Source: Deuterostichococcus epilithicus
Taxonomy: Eukaryota > Chlorophyta > Trebouxiophyceae > Prasiolales > Stichococcaceae
Assembly (NCBI GenBank): GCA_033439295.1
Contig: JAVTLE010000008.1
Span: 620,001-684,000, forward strand
DNA length: 64,000 bases
Direction of reading: 5' to 3'
A program made the translations under genes and the position numbers. Below, in pieces: positions 1 to 10,700 of the stretch. The first letter of the stretch is position 1. Every line of letters begins with the position of its first letter. The notes beneath the pieces are model-generated. The model ran no database searches. It was given only the letters and a program-made list of their open reading frames with translations, and had not been told where the DNA came from.

Positions 1-68
1 TCTCGCGACCTCGTGCATTGACGGCATACATGTGCAATTGGTGAGGCATGTTCGTTGGTGGGTCGCAG

Positions 69-1536
69 GGCTGTGGGACTGCCTGTCGAAGACATTCAAC
101 CGCGGCGGCGTGTCGGCGCTGTACCAGGGCTTTGGCGTCAGCGTGCAGGCGAGCAGATGCTACACGGCTGTTCTGCGTGACTGCTCCAGTCCGGAAACCT
201 GGGTCCAGGGGTCAGGCTGGAGCCGCTCTGCCCGTCTGCCCGGGCATCTGCCGGTGCATTGGGCAACGTCAGGACAGCTGAAGGACTGAAAGGCAACGCT
301 GGTGAAACGGAGCGCTCAGCAGGCGGGCTGGCGCCGGTCATAGACTAAGCCACAGTCTGACGTTATCTTTTGTGTGGCAAACGAAGTGATGCACACAAGC
401 CCTCTGCTTGAAGCGTCCACACATGTGCTCGCCGCAGGGCATCATTGTGTATCGGGGTGCCTACTTCGGCTTCTACGACACGGGCAAGGGCGTCATCTTC
501 GAGGACGAGAAGAACGCCAACTTCGTCGCCAAGTGGGGCGTCGCGCAGGCCGCCACCGCCGCCGCCAACATGATCGCGTACCCCTTTGACACCGTTCGCA
601 GGCGCCTCATGATGCAGGCGCGAGCTCGAACGCAGGTTTTCGGGCAGAAAGCACGCTGGTTTAGCATGACGTGTGCCGAGTCACGAGCCTTCTTGGGTCA
701 TGCGCAGCAGTGCCGCAGCACCTGCGCGGCGCTCGTTGCAGCCTGGGCCTGGGTGTGTCGCCAGGCTTTTGGCAGCTGGCCAGCACTGCTGCCCTTACGG
801 CTACTCCATGCCATTGCATGTCTGCCAGGACCAGCACACCGTCTGCGCAGCATGCCATGTGCAGAACAGCTATCACTCAGATAGAACAGCTATCACTCAG
901 AAAGCACTCGGAAAGCAAAGAGCTGGGTGGTATTGTTCACCCTAGGAGTTGATTTCATGTACGCACGAATCGCAGGCGGGCGGCAAGGAGAAGTACTACA
1001 AGAACACGCTTGACGCGTGGCAGAAAATCATTCGTGACGAGGGCCGCAAGGTGAACCGTTTGCAGCGCCTTTTGCAGCTTGCCTGGCCTTTTCTTATGAC
1101 CGTGCACACTGTGTCTACAGCAACAAACTGATTCCTTTCAGTACTGAGGCACGAGGCACTGGCTGGCAATTCTCCTCGTGGGAAGACGGGTGTAATTGGC
1201 GCATTGACACAGTCCGTATTTGGCATGCAGGCATTCTTCAAGGGTGGCTGGTCAAACATCCTGCGGTCTACCGGTGGCGCCCTCGTCCTCGTCATGTGTA
1301 AGTCACCCTGCTTCGCTGCGTAGAACCTACTTGATCTGTGCCTTGCATTGCATTGGCCTGCCATCGTAAGCCTGCAGCCAGTGCGGCCACCTTGACTGTC
1401 TCAGTGAGTGTGAGTCCCCAAGCTGCTCCCTTGCGCACAGTCGTTGCTGCTTGCACTTGCTGCAGACGACGAGATCAAGAAGTACTCTGCGGTGGTGGCG
1501 GAGAAGGTGCCGGACGTGGTCCCGGGCTCCAAGTAA
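69..1536 (+). CDS. AAC: Mitochondrial ADP/ATP carrier (adenine nucleotide translocase), 5' end outside window
   Basis: This inner-membrane carrier exchanges cytosolic ADP for matrix ATP. Five exons are visible: 69-148, 438-617, 976-1050, 1231-1297 and 1466-1536 (TAA stop). Joined in frame they give the second and third carrier repeats: a [17 protein letters not shown] segment, then [15 protein letters not shown], then [13 protein letters not shown], then [15 protein letters not shown], then [16 protein letters not shown] and the C-terminal YDEIKKY segment. The carrier signature is normally RRRMMM; here it reads RRRLMM. Introns 1 and 2 appear to begin with GC (CAG|GCGAGC and CAG|GCGCGA), while introns 3 and 4 are GT-AG. 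The start codon and the first carrier repeat lie left of the window. Family assignment is firm; the transport role is inferred from the family. Confidence 0.93.
865..904. repeat. Short tandem duplication in carrier intron 2
   Basis: The motif AGAACAGCTATCACTCAG occurs twice in direct succession, about 20 bases apart, inside the second intron of the ADP/ATP carrier gene. It does not touch a splice site. No function is evident. Confidence 0.7.
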
Positions 1537-2409
1537 GTGCTCCAGACGGATATGATCCGTGCTGGACGCCAAGGGGGACAGGAATTGGGCTTCTTGCATG
1601 TGAGCGGCGATGTGGGGAGGGAAACACACAGCATGATTGTGCTGCGCCCGCGCCATGTTTCCGCCACAGTGTTTAGTAGGGTCTAGCTGGGCAGTCGATT
1701 TCGTATTACATTCTTTGCTCTCTAGAGCTAGTCCACATGCTTGCAGAGAGATGATTGACATGGCTCTGAACGTCTCGTTGCAAGCATGTGGCCGTTGCAC
1801 ACGCTCATGCGCTCACACTAGAACGAACAGGATCTATAGGTACACGCAGATGATACAAGAAATGATATTGTACAAAAATCTACCCAAATGCAAGAGGAAG
1901 ATCAAGCCCAACCGAGGTCTTCTTCCCCATTTCTTGCGTGGGCATTGCTGTTCCCCGCCATTTGTTCAAAAGATCAGTCAGCCCCTGCCGCCTGCATCCA
2001 CGCTGTGCTGTGCGTCTGCCTCGTGAAAGCTACGCCCTCATTTCATGGCAGACGCATTAACGCACCCATCCCAAGTTAGATAAGGGGGCCGGGTGTCGCG
2101 GGTTGCCGGTCCATCGGCTCGTACACCTGCCACGTCACGAAATGACTGAGCTCAAAAACAGCGACTGACGACTCTGCCTGTGCATCCAGATGGCCAGAAC
2201 CCAGTGCAGGGCAGCTGCTGTGTTCTGCAGCAGTTGCTAGGGCAAGGGCAAGTCAGCCACGCCCCCGCGCTGCAACCACAGTGCAAAGGATACATGGCGC
2301 CCCGGTGCCAGGGCGCCATGGCGCAGCCTGGGTGCCTGATGCTGGCGCAGCCTGCCCGCACGCCCGCCCCTCTCCTGACAGCATTTACAACACCCTGTTA
2401 ATGCGAATG
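1537..2409. other. Intergenic region between convergent genes
   Basis: This interval separates the stop of the ADP/ATP carrier (+) from the probable stop of the WBP2-like gene (-). It is less GC-rich than the coding sequence around 1800-1950. No open frame here resembles a known protein. It contains a perfect inverted repeat at 2293-2320. A TGTAA hexamer-like signal, the usual poly(A) signal of green algae, can be read on the minus strand near 2394, just past the stop of the WBP2-like gene. Confidence 0.5.
2293..2320. repeat. 10-bp inverted repeat, hairpin-capable
   Basis: CATGGCGCCC at 2293-2302 and its exact reverse complement at 2311-2320 flank an 8-base loop. It lies in the 3' flank shared by two convergent genes, so an RNA hairpin near the transcript ends is possible. 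That role is only an inference. Confidence 0.6.
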
Positions 2410-4026
2410 TCATCCATACATAACAAACCTCACCTCGTCCTGGCCATAGTTGGAGGCATACACCGGCGCCTCCGGCAGTCGGTCCGCCTCGCCCACCGGC
2501 ATTGTTAGGAAGATCTTGGACGGATCGCTCGGGTCCATCAGCCTGCAGCAAGGTCGATCATACTGGTCTCCCTTGAGTCCTTTATATGCACAGGCAGCAG
2601 CGTGTGGGTGCGATTCGCGCGAGGCACAAAAGGCATCCTGGGCTCCGCAGGGCCGAAACTCCCATTGATTGTACTCCCGCATGTGTTGTCCGCCCTGCAT
2701 GGCGCACACTCTGTGCAGGCTGCTTCCTGCAGACCGAAGCAGTTGCAAGTGCGTGTCAGAGGTTGCTACGGAGACGCACGCCGTGGCGACCAGCCGCTGC
2801 AGCGTCTGGGGGGGCGCCTGGGGCGCGGACGGTGTTGGCGCGTGTCGCGGCGAAGACGCGCTCAGCCGCAGCGCCGCCACACGCGCATCTCCCACGAAGC
2901 GGTAGTACTGCAGCATGCACAGGTGGAACATTCTGTTGCAGAGCGCCTGGCGGAACGCAAGCGACTGTACCTGGTACCATGATTGCTGGGCTGACTCGGG
3001 TGCCAGATCAAAGGCCATAGCTAGGGACGGGGTCCACAGATGCAAGGTGTCAGATGCAATTGCAGGTCGAGCTGGCAGCGCACCAGGGGAAGCAGAGTGC
3101 CGACGCCACCCTCCTGCGTGACATGATGATGAAGAAGGCATGTCATAATGCGAGAGACATTCCAGGTGACGCTGACATGGGTAAGCACATCACCATGGGC
3201 CAGTCCCGCTCTGATAAAAATAGGCCATTCGATGATTGCTGGCTCGGATTCGACCTTCAAGGGCTATCATGTACCTACCTTGAAGTACAGCTTGTACTGA
3301 TGCGGCGGCAGAGTTCCAGCTGGGCCCCCGCCCTCTGTCGCCGGCCACACACGTCCTGCGGTCGCATAGTGCTCTATGACTCAACCTGCTTCTGGCTCGC
3401 AGCGAGGTTTCTCTTGGCCAAGACCATGCCGCAAAAATGATCTGGACACTTGCAGACACACCGGTTTCGAGGCTGCAACAATGCAACGAGAACAGCCAGT
3501 CAGCTGTGGGCAGGCTACCTTGGGCGACACTGCACACTCACCTGCCAGGTGGTTGCAACCGAAGATGGGCTGGTTGAACTTATCGTGTGTGATGTAAGCC
3601 AGAGGCAAGTCGAATGCTTGCAAGCCGTCCGCATTTGCTGATGGCGCAATGAACACCAGGCGCACATCGGTCAGCCACAGCGTGCCCGTCGCCGACCACC
3701 TGCAGCGGTATGTTCATTCCAGAAACTTCAGCATCCACACAAACACAATCATGTTGCGGCGCTACTTGGGTCGGCCTCATCCTTGGTCCACAGAGTGCGT
3801 TGCTGGTAGCAGCCTGTGTTGCAAGCAGTGTGTAAAGTGCCAACCACTGTGAACATGTGCTGGGCGAGAGTTATTAGGCGATTAGCAACACCCACTTTCC
3901 AGTGGCGGTGCGCAGACCATCCAGGGCGATCTCGACGCCGTGACGCACGAGCGCCAGCGTCTCGCCCGGAAAGGGCGCCGGTGCTATTCCGTCTGGCGAA
4001 GTCACGAGCGCCGGGTTAGCAGCCAT
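2410..4026 (-). CDS. WBP2-like GRAM-domain protein
   Basis: This resembles the eukaryotic WW-domain-binding protein 2 / UPF0664 family, small cytosolic or nuclear proteins built on a GRAM fold. Exons read on the minus strand: 4026-3896 (start MAANPALVTSPDGIAPAPF, then LVRHGVEIALDGL), 3699-3542 (GTLWLTDVRLVFIAPS, AFDLPLAYITHDKFNQPIFG, CNHLAGE), 3355-3279 (LPPHQYKLYFK) and 3113-3084 (EGGVGTLLPL). These keep frame across all four junctions and follow the family order exactly. A C-terminal exon near 2410-2540 encodes DPSDPSKIFLTMPVGE, matching the family's DPxDPxxI/LYL tail. The exon or exons between 3084 and 2540 were not resolved. If the GTGAGG after YGQDE is used as a donor, the true end lies further left. 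The exact molecular role is not known. Confidence 0.82.
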
Positions 4027-4756
4027 CTCCGCCCTGCATCACATGCTCTGTCTGACTAACGCTGGTGCATTCGGCATGCTGCCGCAGACACGTGCTCAAA
4101 ACAAGATTGTGCGACTGTGCAGCGCCGCACAACGAATCCTGATGCTTTGAGTGCGTGCTAGCTACATCACCAAGTAGTCGGATGCTTTTGCACCTACCGA
4201 GCTTTCGCAACTGTCGACTTGTCTCCCGGAAGAATGTCAGTGGGTGCAGAAGGCTTCCCCACCTGCTCTACAGTTCCAATGAGGCTGGCATCAGTTTCAG
4301 GTGTCCCTTCAAAACAAGTGCCGACTGCCACGAGCTATCGCGGTTTCGGTCTGTGGAAAGTGCACTCCTGCTCCTTCTGAACTGGTTTCGGAGAAACAAG
4401 ATGTGGGCGGAAGGGCGCTGTGCTACATAAGCTTAGAAACTCCCTGACACGTACAGGCCTTCTGCAACGACAAACTGATGGATGAAAGCACTTCCGCTCT
4501 GCATGCTCTCCGCCCGGGCAAGCCACTTGTCATTGCGTAACAAACGGCACAGGATGACGAATGAGGCTGCCCCTCGCGAATTTGCCACGACGACCTCACG
4601 ATCGTCCCCGATGCAATCCCGGTTTGCAGCGCATCAGACATCTTTGTCTTGTGCGCTCTGCGACACCTGTGACCGTTTGGCGACGAGACACCTGTGCCAC
4701 TCCTTTGCGTCTTCCACGTGACTAAGGCAGCCTCGAGCGCCGCTACCTCCTGAGCC
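4027..4756. promoter_or_regulatory. Divergent upstream region of WBP2-like gene and LIP1
   Basis: These 730 bases separate two start codons that point away from each other (4026 minus, 4757 plus), so the promoters and 5' UTRs of both genes must lie here unless 5' introns exist. I see no recognisable element or coding exon in it. Confidence 0.45.
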
Positions 4757-7427
4757 ATGGCCATGCTTGGGCGTGGCTCCCAGATCAGCCGTCTGCTGCT
4801 GGGCCGCAGCGGCTGCCAGCCAGCGGTGCTCGCATCCGCATATGCAACCTCGGCCGCGGCAGCGCTCCAGCAGGCCGGCGAAGTCAGCAGCGGCGGCGCT
4901 CAGGCCTCAGCGGCCGCTGGGCTGGACCGCCTGAAGGAGCGGCTAGCGGCTGGCCCGGACCTGGGTGACTTTGTGTCCGGCAATGCAGCTGACGAGCGGC
5001 CAGCGACGCCATACTCAGTCTACGCTCCCAATTTCAAAGTCCGCGTTCTTGAAGCTCGAGGACACGATGATTCCGATACCTGATGTTTTTGCACGCTCTG
5101 CAGCAGCTTCTGTGCTGCGTGGCAGGAACAGTGCTGCACAGCCGACATTCACTGCCTGCGCGTGCGGCTGCTGACATATGCAGTCAAATCCTATTGCTGC
5201 CAGAGCAGTATACAAACGGAGGTGTTCCTCACGTTTTGGAAAAGCACTTCCGAAGTTGATGCGCCATGTGCTCGCATGCATTGCCCGCGATTTCACGGGC
5301 GTCCGCAGCGCGGGGCATCAACTTGAACTCTCCACCTGCGATGGCCGACAACAGGAGGAGTCGCACAAGCCGGCTGGCAGAAGCGGGAGCTGCCGGGCGG
5401 AGATGGCTGCCGCCCTGAACCGACCACGCACGTGCTGGCACTGCTGCCAGGGCGCCTTTCAGACCCGCGTCCCTGCTGGCCACCCCGCAGGAGAAGGCGC
5501 GCAAGCCCGACTGGCTGAAGCGGGAGCTCCCTGGTGGCGACAACTACACGCGCATCAAGGGCAAGCTGCGGGAGCTGAAGCTGGCCACTGTGTGCGAGGA
5601 GGCGCGCTGCCCCAACATCGGCGAGTGCTGGGGCGGCGGCGAGGACGCCACCGCGACCGCCACCATCATGCTCATGGGCGACACCTGCACCCGGTGGGTC
5701 CGCGTGGGGGGCCTACGTGCACGTCGTGCACGGCACTGGAAGTGGGCGCTGCACGGGGACAGCCAGTCTGCCATGACATGCAAAGGCTGCGCCAAGGGCG
5801 CCGACCCTTCTGCCCTGTGTTGGCATGCAGCACCTGTGCTGTGCAGTCGGTGTCAGCAAATGCCGGCTGAAGAGACTTGGACTCGCTGCCATGGCAGAGG
5901 CTGCCGGTTCTGCGCGGTGAAGACCTCGCGAGCTCCGCCGCCACTGGACCCGGACGAGCCGGCAAACACCGCAAAGGCGGTCGCCGCCTGGGTGTGTGCC
6001 TATCTTTCAAAGTCTTTCTCCCCTCCAAACTCTTCTCTGGTCTGTGAACACTGCTTCGGCGTGCCCGGGCGGCGACACACTGCTGCCAGACCTGCTCATT
6101 CCCCTCACGTCGCCTGCCCGAGCCACCTTGTGCCCCAGCTGGAGCCCCGCCGACAGTTGCGCGCCTGCTGCTCCACCGCAGGGCATCGATTACGTGGTGC
6201 TCACGTCTGTGGACCGGGACGACCTGCCTGACGGCGGCGCTGCGCACATTGCTGCCACCATCGCGGGCCTCAAGGAGCACACAGGCGGCCGGCTGCTGGT
6301 GGAGGCGCTGGTGCCGGATTTCGGTGGCGACCTGGACTGCGTCCGCCTCGTGGCCCGATCCGGCCTAGATGTCTACGCCCACAACGTGGAGACGGTGAGC
6401 GGTTGCCTGCTGCCAGGCCTCCCTCGCGCCCACACACACAACCAGAGGCCAGGCCGGAACGGGGCCGCGTTGCAGGGGTGCCTTCTGCCCAGGCTTGTCG
6501 GGGGACCTGAGATGCCTCATGGACATGCGGCGGGCTGTGCCACACTGGCATGGCCTCGTCCATTGTGCACCCCTGGGTCGTCGTAGGAAAGGCCGCTATT
6601 CGAGGTGCTCGCGCCTGAGTTGCTGCGGGCCGCCTCGCACGCCGCAGGTGCCGAGGTTGCAGGGCGTGGTGCGGGACAGGCGCGCCAACTGGCCGCAGTC
6701 CATCGCGGCGCTGCGGGCGGCCAAGGCGGCGGGCGCGCGCGTGACCAAGACCTCCATCATGCTCGGCTGCGGCGAGGCGCCGACAGAGGTGCTGGAGGCC
6801 ATGCGCCTGCTGCGGGAGGCCGGTGCGCAAATCACCCGTTCTTTTCCTCCCCCAACCGATGCTGTTTCAGCTCTGGCATTCGGTTCTGTAGTCTGTGAGG
6901 CACACCCGGCAGGGGGGCCTGACAGGGGCTCCGCCTGTCTCCCGGCTGCTGAAACGCCGAGTGCATGGTGCCGGCGCACCGGACCCCTGCTGAAAGAGCC
7001 GCGTCCCCTCGCTGCAGACGTGGATGTGCTGACGCTGGGGCAGTACATGCGGCCGACCAAGCGGCACATGGCGGTTGCCGAATATGTCACCCCCGAGGCC
7101 TTTTCGGACTTCCAGAAGGTGCGGCTGGCTGTCTGAGCTTCTCAACTGCATGGCACTGCAAGCGGGTTGAGTAGGTTTCCTGTCGCACCCGTCCTACAGA
7201 TTGTAGTCGCAGCTGGCGCCATGGCCTTCACTTCAGGTCGAAGACCTGACGGACTGGTCTGCTCAGAAAGAGGATTTTTTTTGTCGTGTCCACAGGCAGG
7301 AGAGGAGATGGGCTTTGCATACGTGGCGGCGGGGCCGCTGGTGCGGTCCTCGTACAAGGCGGGGGAGTTTTTCCTTAAGAACATGATCCGGGGACGATCG
7401 GAGGAGCTGGCCGCGGCCGAGGCCTGA
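4757..7427 (+). CDS. LIP1: Lipoyl synthase, mitochondrial
   Basis: This radical-SAM enzyme inserts two sulfurs into protein-bound octanoyl groups to make lipoyl cofactors of mitochondrial dehydrogenases. Seven exons: 4757-5038, 5491-5693, 5898-5991, 6182-6394, 6648-6822, 7018-7118 and 7296-7427. They sum to 1200 nt (399 residues plus stop) and every junction keeps frame. The N-terminal ~70 residues are Ala/Arg/Ser-rich and lack homology, as expected for a mitochondrial transit peptide. The auxiliary cluster motif [12 protein letters not shown] gives Cys129, 134 and 140; the radical-SAM motif CTRGCRFC gives Cys160, 164 and 167 and is split by intron 2. [36 protein letters not shown] and the C-terminal RSSYKAGEF follow in the normal order. 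A plastid paralogue LIP1p exists in plants; the start of this protein favours the mitochondrial type, but targeting is an inference. Confidence 0.95.
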
Positions 7428-7733
7428 CGGTTTCTCAGCGAATTTTGTGGACTTGGGGAGAGTGTACATTGCGTCAATTGCATCGCTTGTCTCTTCATGT
7501 GTGCCAAGCAGCACAACAGTGCGCTGACCGTGGTGAAGGTTCCAGCCGTTGCACCATGCAGCAGGGAATTTAACGTGGAGCCGCCGACTAGGTGCCTATG
7601 TGAAGGGACCTCCTGGCGATACTCCTATCTTTAACGGTACTTCACAGAGACTTCACGTTCGACTCATCAACTGCTGCACGTTTGCTGTGGACTGAATCGT
7701 CACACCACAGCACTGAGCATCTCACGTGCAAGG
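7428..7733. other. Intergenic, convergent LIP1/PIGO 3' flanks
   Basis: About 300 bases between the LIP1 stop (+) and the PIG-O stop (-). Nothing beyond presumed 3' UTR sequence was recognised. Confidence 0.5.
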
Positions 7734-10700
7734 TTATGAGGTCCCAAGTGTGCCAAGAGCTACGGAGACGCCAAGCAAGACGGCCACATCGCAAACCAGC
7801 AAGATGCAGGCGTCAAACAGAAACTTGGGCGCAAACAGCGCCCACACCATCAGGTGGCGCCGCTGGATGGCCGCACTGGCCGTCGCCACAGCGGCGTTGA
7901 GCGTCCTGGCCGTCAGGAATGCCACAGCGGCGACCCGCAGGTTCCATTTGAAAGCTTCTGCACGCCGCTGCCGCTGCTGCTGCCGCCGCCGCATATCGTT
8001 GCCCAGCTCGCCTTCGCCTGGCGCCTTCTGCTCAGGCTGCGGCTCGCAGGTGTCCGCTCCTGGTAGCAGGGCCACCAGCGGCAGCGTCAAGCCAAGAGCG
8101 AGGAAGCCGCCAAAGGTGTTGAGCGCCAGCAGGGCGCCCGACTGCCAGAAGTTGAAGTCCTCCACGCCCGCGAAGCCTGCAGCCAGGCCGCAGCCGATAC
8201 TTGAATACAGGACCTCGCCCTGTGTCATGCACACTGCTGCAACGGCAGGCCAAAACCGTTCAGAGGCGTTCGCCAGCTGCAGAACCACCGATCGTCATGG
8301 TCGCACGACACACCCCATGCTTCAGAGTCGGATGGCACTCAGCGCAGCAAGCCGCCAGGCAACGTCCATGCAGGAAGGCGGTGACGATGCATGACATGAT
8401 GGAGCACTGCTGGATGCACACCTGCAGTGTACTGCAGGCCGGCAAACTCGCAGAAGTGGCCGGTGCAGAAGAACAGCTGGAGGCTGTGCAGCGACCAGAG
8501 GATGCCGCCCAGCGGTGCGGCGCTGCCGGCTCGTCCCCACAGCTCCGCCTGGGCCTGCTGCCTGCACGAATCGTGGCGAAGCGCCGTCGGTCCATGCTCA
8601 GAAGCGCACAGATGTGTCAAATTGCAGTCCGCTGCCTGGTGCCCAGTAGCTGCACCCGAATGGCGCATCGCCTTCGAGGCTGCAAGTGGTTCGAAAGAAC
8701 TGCGGATGCAGGGCAGAGGGATGCGCCACCTGAGCCACAGCAGCCGCAGCAGCGCCGCCGCCTGCACCGCCGCCAGCAGCAGCGGCGCCGGCCCGCGTCG
8801 GCCCAGCACCAGCGCCAAAGGTGCGCCAGTGGCCGCCGCCAGCTCGACCGCACACCCCTGTGCCGCTGCAACCGCCCCTCGCTGACGACGCCCTGCCTGC
8901 CCATGGACCGCCTGCTGGTCGGGGACCTGGTCGCTGTTGCCGCTGCCGGTGCAGCTGATGCTCCTGCCACCGCCGCCGCCGCAGACCGCCCGCAGCACGG
9001 CGAGCGCCGCGGCCGCGGCCGCGCAGCCGTACGCCATGCGAGGCAGTGCCAGGTGCAGGCGCGCCGTGCCGGGGCCAGCGGCGGAGGCCGCCAGCATCAC
9101 CTGCAAGGCGCGCCTGCCGCGGGCAGCGCCCCGCAGGCAGCGCTTCAGCAGCGAACCCACGGCACGCAGCGGCGCCACAGCCGGCACCAGCACTGCGAGC
9201 CAGGTCAGGCCCAGCCGCGCTGCGCCGGCAAGCGTGGGCGCCTCTGCAGACACGCCGGCTGCCGAGCCAGAAGCCGCGTGGCCGGCCCACTTCGCCGCCA
9301 GCCCCCAGACGTCGGCAACTGTGGCCGTTCTGCTGGGACTGCTGCCGCCGCCATCGCCTGCCGGCAGCGCAGCCTGAGCGTCCTCCCACACCCAGTGCAG
9401 CGCCACGAGGGCGTAGGCAGCCCACAGCAGACTCGACTGCATGCGACTGAGCAGCCTGCTGCTGAGTCGTGCCTGCGGGCGTGGTGCACTGGTGCCCGGC
9501 GCCTCTAGGGGCCACCGCGCCCGTGCGGCGGCGCCGCCGCCTGCTGCGCCGCCGGACAGCGTGTACGCCTGCAGCCGCCTGCCCAGCGGCAGCAGCAGCG
9601 CCGGCAGCAGCAGCAGCGGGCCGAACGCGATGGCCTGCCGCCACGCCACCGCCCAGGCGGCCGCCGCAGACGCCGAAGCTGCCGCCAGTGAATCGAGATC
9701 GACCGGCAGGAGCCGCCGCAGATGCGCTGTGGCGTCGCGCATGCCGGCGGCCCAGTCTGTGTCCGACAGAGCGAGGCGCCTCAGAAACACTGCCGCGCGC
9801 CACACGCCGGCCTCCCACTGCCCCGCCTGCAGCGGCGGCGCCGTCACTGGCTGGCGTGTGGCTGCGGCGGCGGCCGGCGCGGCGGCGGCGTNNGCCANNA
9901 GCAGCGTGTGGTGNTCCGCGGCANTGCGCCACATGGCGTCGTGCCNCGAGCGCCGCACGAGGCCCCGCGCCGCCAGGCCCCAGTTGCACGCCAGCAGCAG
10001 CACCGTGACCAGCGCCGCCTCGCTCGCCCGGCCGCCGCCGCGGCCTCGGCTGCTGGACAGCTGCCGCGACTGTCCGTCAGCTGCTTCGCCCGCGTGCTGG
10101 GCCTCAGTCTGGCCGTCCGTCGGCGCCGACAGCTCGCCGCCGTCCGCATCAGGTGCCTTGGTGGCGGGGCCCGTCGGCTCCGGCGCCCCAGCGGCGGCGG
10201 CGGCGGCAGCGGCACGAGCGTCTTTGCACCGCAGGTGCAGCGCAGTAGCAGAGCGGCCCAGCAGAGCGGTCAGCGCCGCCAGCAGGAAGGCCAGCATGCG
10301 GCCCTCGGCCAGGACGAAGCTGTTTGAGAACAGCGCCACCGCGTGCACGACGGCCGCCGCCGCAGCCGCGCCCTCCACGCTCAGCTCCCACAGCCGCACG
10401 TGTGCGCGGCTGGCCGCCTTGAGGACGGCGCCAGCGCCGCCGTTGNCGCCTGATGCGCCGGCGCGTGCGGTGCCCCAGCCGCCNGGGGTTTCCAGGGCTG
10501 CGGCGCTGCCAGGGCCAGCCTGAGCACGCTCCTGTCGAAGCTGGCCGTCTGCTGCACCAATGGGCTGCTGCTGCAAGGTGGAGCGAAACAGCGTCCAGCA
10601 CGCCGCCAGCTGTAGCGCGATGGCCGCAGCAAAGACCGCCAGGCCAGCCGCCATGGGCGCCGCTCCAAACTGCGTCCACTGGCGCCGCGCCAAGCCTGCT

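Noticed and set aside
5458-5463. Acceptor at 5462 for LIP1 exon 2
   Set aside because: It would need a phase-2 donor that does not exist in exon 1. The acceptor at 5490 joins AAA|GTCCGC in frame and gives a complete 399-residue protein.
8427-10523. Long plus-strand frames (up to 435 codons) opposite PIG-O
   Set aside because: They are Arg/Ala/Pro-rich antisense shadows of the GC-rich PIG-O membrane exons, and have no family similarity.
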